Shown here: piece by piece, positions 62,670-64,000 of the stretch
Position numbering within the stretch: the stretch's first letter is position 1
Layout: each line of letters starts with the position of its first letter
Source: Clavulina sp. PMI_390
Lineage: Eukaryota > Basidiomycota > Agaricomycetes > Cantharellales > Hydnaceae
Assembly (NCBI GenBank): GCA_015039315.1
Contig: WIDE01000002.1
Location: 693,391-757,390 of the forward strand
Length of the DNA: 64,000 bases
Reading direction: 5' to 3'
Program-made: the position numbers and the translations under genes
The notes under the pieces: model-generated
Database searches by the model: none
What the model was told of the DNA's origin: nothing
What the model saw: only the letters and a program-made list of their open reading frames with translations

Positions 62670-64000
62670 ATGGCGAAGAAGAAGAAGACACAGCTCAAGC
62701 CTGTTGCTCGCCCTATCGCGACAGCATCTGTTCCCAAGAAAGTCGTGCCTGCCGAGACGGCAACAGATGAGGTGGCTTCAGATGAGGTTGTTGTTGACGC
62801 CGATGCAGCGGACGGTGCTGGCGCCTCTGGTGGTAATGCCCCTGATGTAGAGCCTGAGTCCGAGGAAGTTAAAGCTCTCAAGGCCGAGGAGAAAGAGCTA
62901 CAAAACCTTGTTGAAAAACTACAGGACAAAACGGAGAAGGAGATCAACAGGACTATCAAGGTGCGCTGGCGAAAGCCTTCCCAACATTGAGTTCTGACTC
63001 ACCCACACAATCAATAGGCCCTGGAGTATGAGCGAAGAATGTCCAAAACTTTGCCTTCTCTGAATCTGGATCCTGTACTAAGGACAAGAATTTTGAAGCT
63101 CTACCTTGAGGAGGAAACGGAAGCAGACTGTATGTGAGCTGAAGTTGGAAGTCCCTGCCAATAGACTGATAGCCACCTTAGCGTCTGGGCTACCGCCAAT
63201 CGACGACCCATTGGAGAAGATTTTGGTTCGAGTTGGGATAACTTATGGGGTCCTTATGCGCTCGGGATTTACAGAGGACCGTGTCCTTGAGTGCCTCAAG
63301 CTGAGTCAATCATTTGAGCTCGATGAAGCCTTCGATTGGGTGAGTAACATGTTGATTCCGGTTGCAGTCTCGCCGTTGACCTTCATCTTGCCAGCTTTGT
63401 CTGCATTGCGATGAGGAGGAGCTAGAGCTGGACAAGGAGAAAGGTCCGTATCCAAGCCTACATAGTTTCAGGTGTACTATTCCAGTGGGATGTTAACAAG
63501 ATCTTGCTCCCAGAGATACCTGAAGAGCCTAAAAGCCCTGTCTTGCCGCAAACGCCAAGAACTCCTCAGGCCTTCCAGACCCCATCCGCCCTATCGGTTA
63601 CTGCTCCAATGACCCCCTCGCCTCTCAGTCGGCAGGAATCTGTTACTTCATCCATTGCGGCGGTCCTCGATGCTGCTAACACCCCAACAACACCTACCCC
63701 TCAGGACCTGAAGTCACGAGTGCTGACTGCATACCAGAAGAGCCAAACGGACGACAGCGACACCCGCTCAATCAGCACCTCGACGTCCACGTCTGACATG
63801 CTTGACCTTGACCCTAACGCCGAGTTTGCCCGACTCAAGCTTAAGATCTTCCAGCGAGGACTGGAGAAAGGCACATCATCCCCTGAGTTCGCAAAGCTGA
63901 ATGCGGCAGACGAAGCACGTCTTGCGGAGTTACGAAAGCATTACTTCTTCAAAGAGAAAGATGCTGAACTGATGTTCCGCCACCTCAAGACTAGTGCGAT
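62670..64000 (+). CDS. DHX29-type DEAH-box RNA helicase, N-terminal part
   Basis: Exons 62670-62960, 63018-63129, 63182-63339, 63395-63443 and 63523 to beyond the right edge. Start MAKKKKTQLKPVARP. Acidic and coiled region, then LKLYLEEETEADSSGLPP and a UBA-like helical unit (RSGFTEDRVLECLKLSQSFE ... LDEAFDWLCLHCDEEEL) that matches the fungal/animal DHX29 N-terminus (ALDWLCLN motif). A Ser/Thr/Pro linker follows, then DLDPNAEFARLKLKIFQRGL, also DHX29-like. The helicase core lies outside the window. Established: DHX29 binds the 40S subunit and unwinds structured 5' leaders; the yeast relative is YLR419W. Assignment rests on the N-terminal blocks only. Confidence 0.75.

Overview
The window is nuclear DNA of a filamentous basidiomycete, most likely an Agaricomycete. 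Genes are dense and carry many introns of roughly 45-65 nt with GTRNGY donors and YAG acceptors. The gene content is fungal: a Zn2Cys6 factor with a fungal MHR domain, Sla2/End4, Sec3, Shy1, Bdp1, Cbf5 and eL22. A Rhizoctonia/Ceratobasidium-like source would fit, but I cannot prove it from sequence alone. No tRNA, rRNA, CRISPR, intact transposon or viral gene was recognised. Exon models were built by hand from splice signals and checked for reading-phase continuity wherever exon coordinates are given.

Layout, left to right. 1-6.1 kb: two tandem minus-strand TPR/J-domain co-chaperone paralogues; the first runs off the left edge. 6.6-8.3 kb: a lipid-droplet-type hydrolase (+). 8.9-13.3 kb: a Rad5/HLTF-type SNF2 ATPase with an embedded RING finger (+). 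13.9-19.3 kb: a 16-exon Zn2Cys6 transcription factor (-). 19.3-21.6 kb: long non-coding spacer. 21.6-26.0 kb: exocyst SEC3 (-), divergent from a 6-phosphofructo-2-kinase (26.2-28.3 kb, +). 28.5-31 kb: TFIIIB subunit BDP1 (-), divergent from a small voltage-sensor-like membrane protein (31.1-32.0 kb, +). 32.2-33.3 kb: SURF1/SHY1 (-), divergent from SLA2 (33.5-37.3 kb, +). 37.5-42.8 kb: four tandem minus-strand paralogues of a beta-rich fungal family. 43.2-45.2 kb: CBF5 (-), divergent from ribosomal protein eL22 (45.5-46.2 kb, +). 46.5-48.4 kb: wax-synthase-like MBOAT acyltransferase (-). 48.4-51.5 kb: gene-poor. 51.5-61.5 kb: three consecutive lipase genes (one class-3 lipase, then two paralogous GHSxGG lipases in divergent orientation). 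62.7 kb to the right edge: the N-terminal part of a DHX29-type RNA helicase (+).

Most genes are conserved housekeeping functions arranged in compact divergent pairs. The accessory parts are the TPR-J pair, the four-gene array and the lipase block. The most interesting items are: (i) a CGCAG-N3/4-CTGCG inverted repeat found about 75-110 bp upstream of three of the four array genes, with a half-site at the fourth; (ii) array copy C, whose reading frame closes only with a 34-nt intron or a frameshift; (iii) a pore-less voltage-sensor protein; (iv) an 8-nt micro-exon that completes a zinc cluster; (v) a one-base frameshift in SEC3; (vi) a perfect 83-bp tandem duplication upstream of the DHX29 gene; and (vii) three GC-AG introns.
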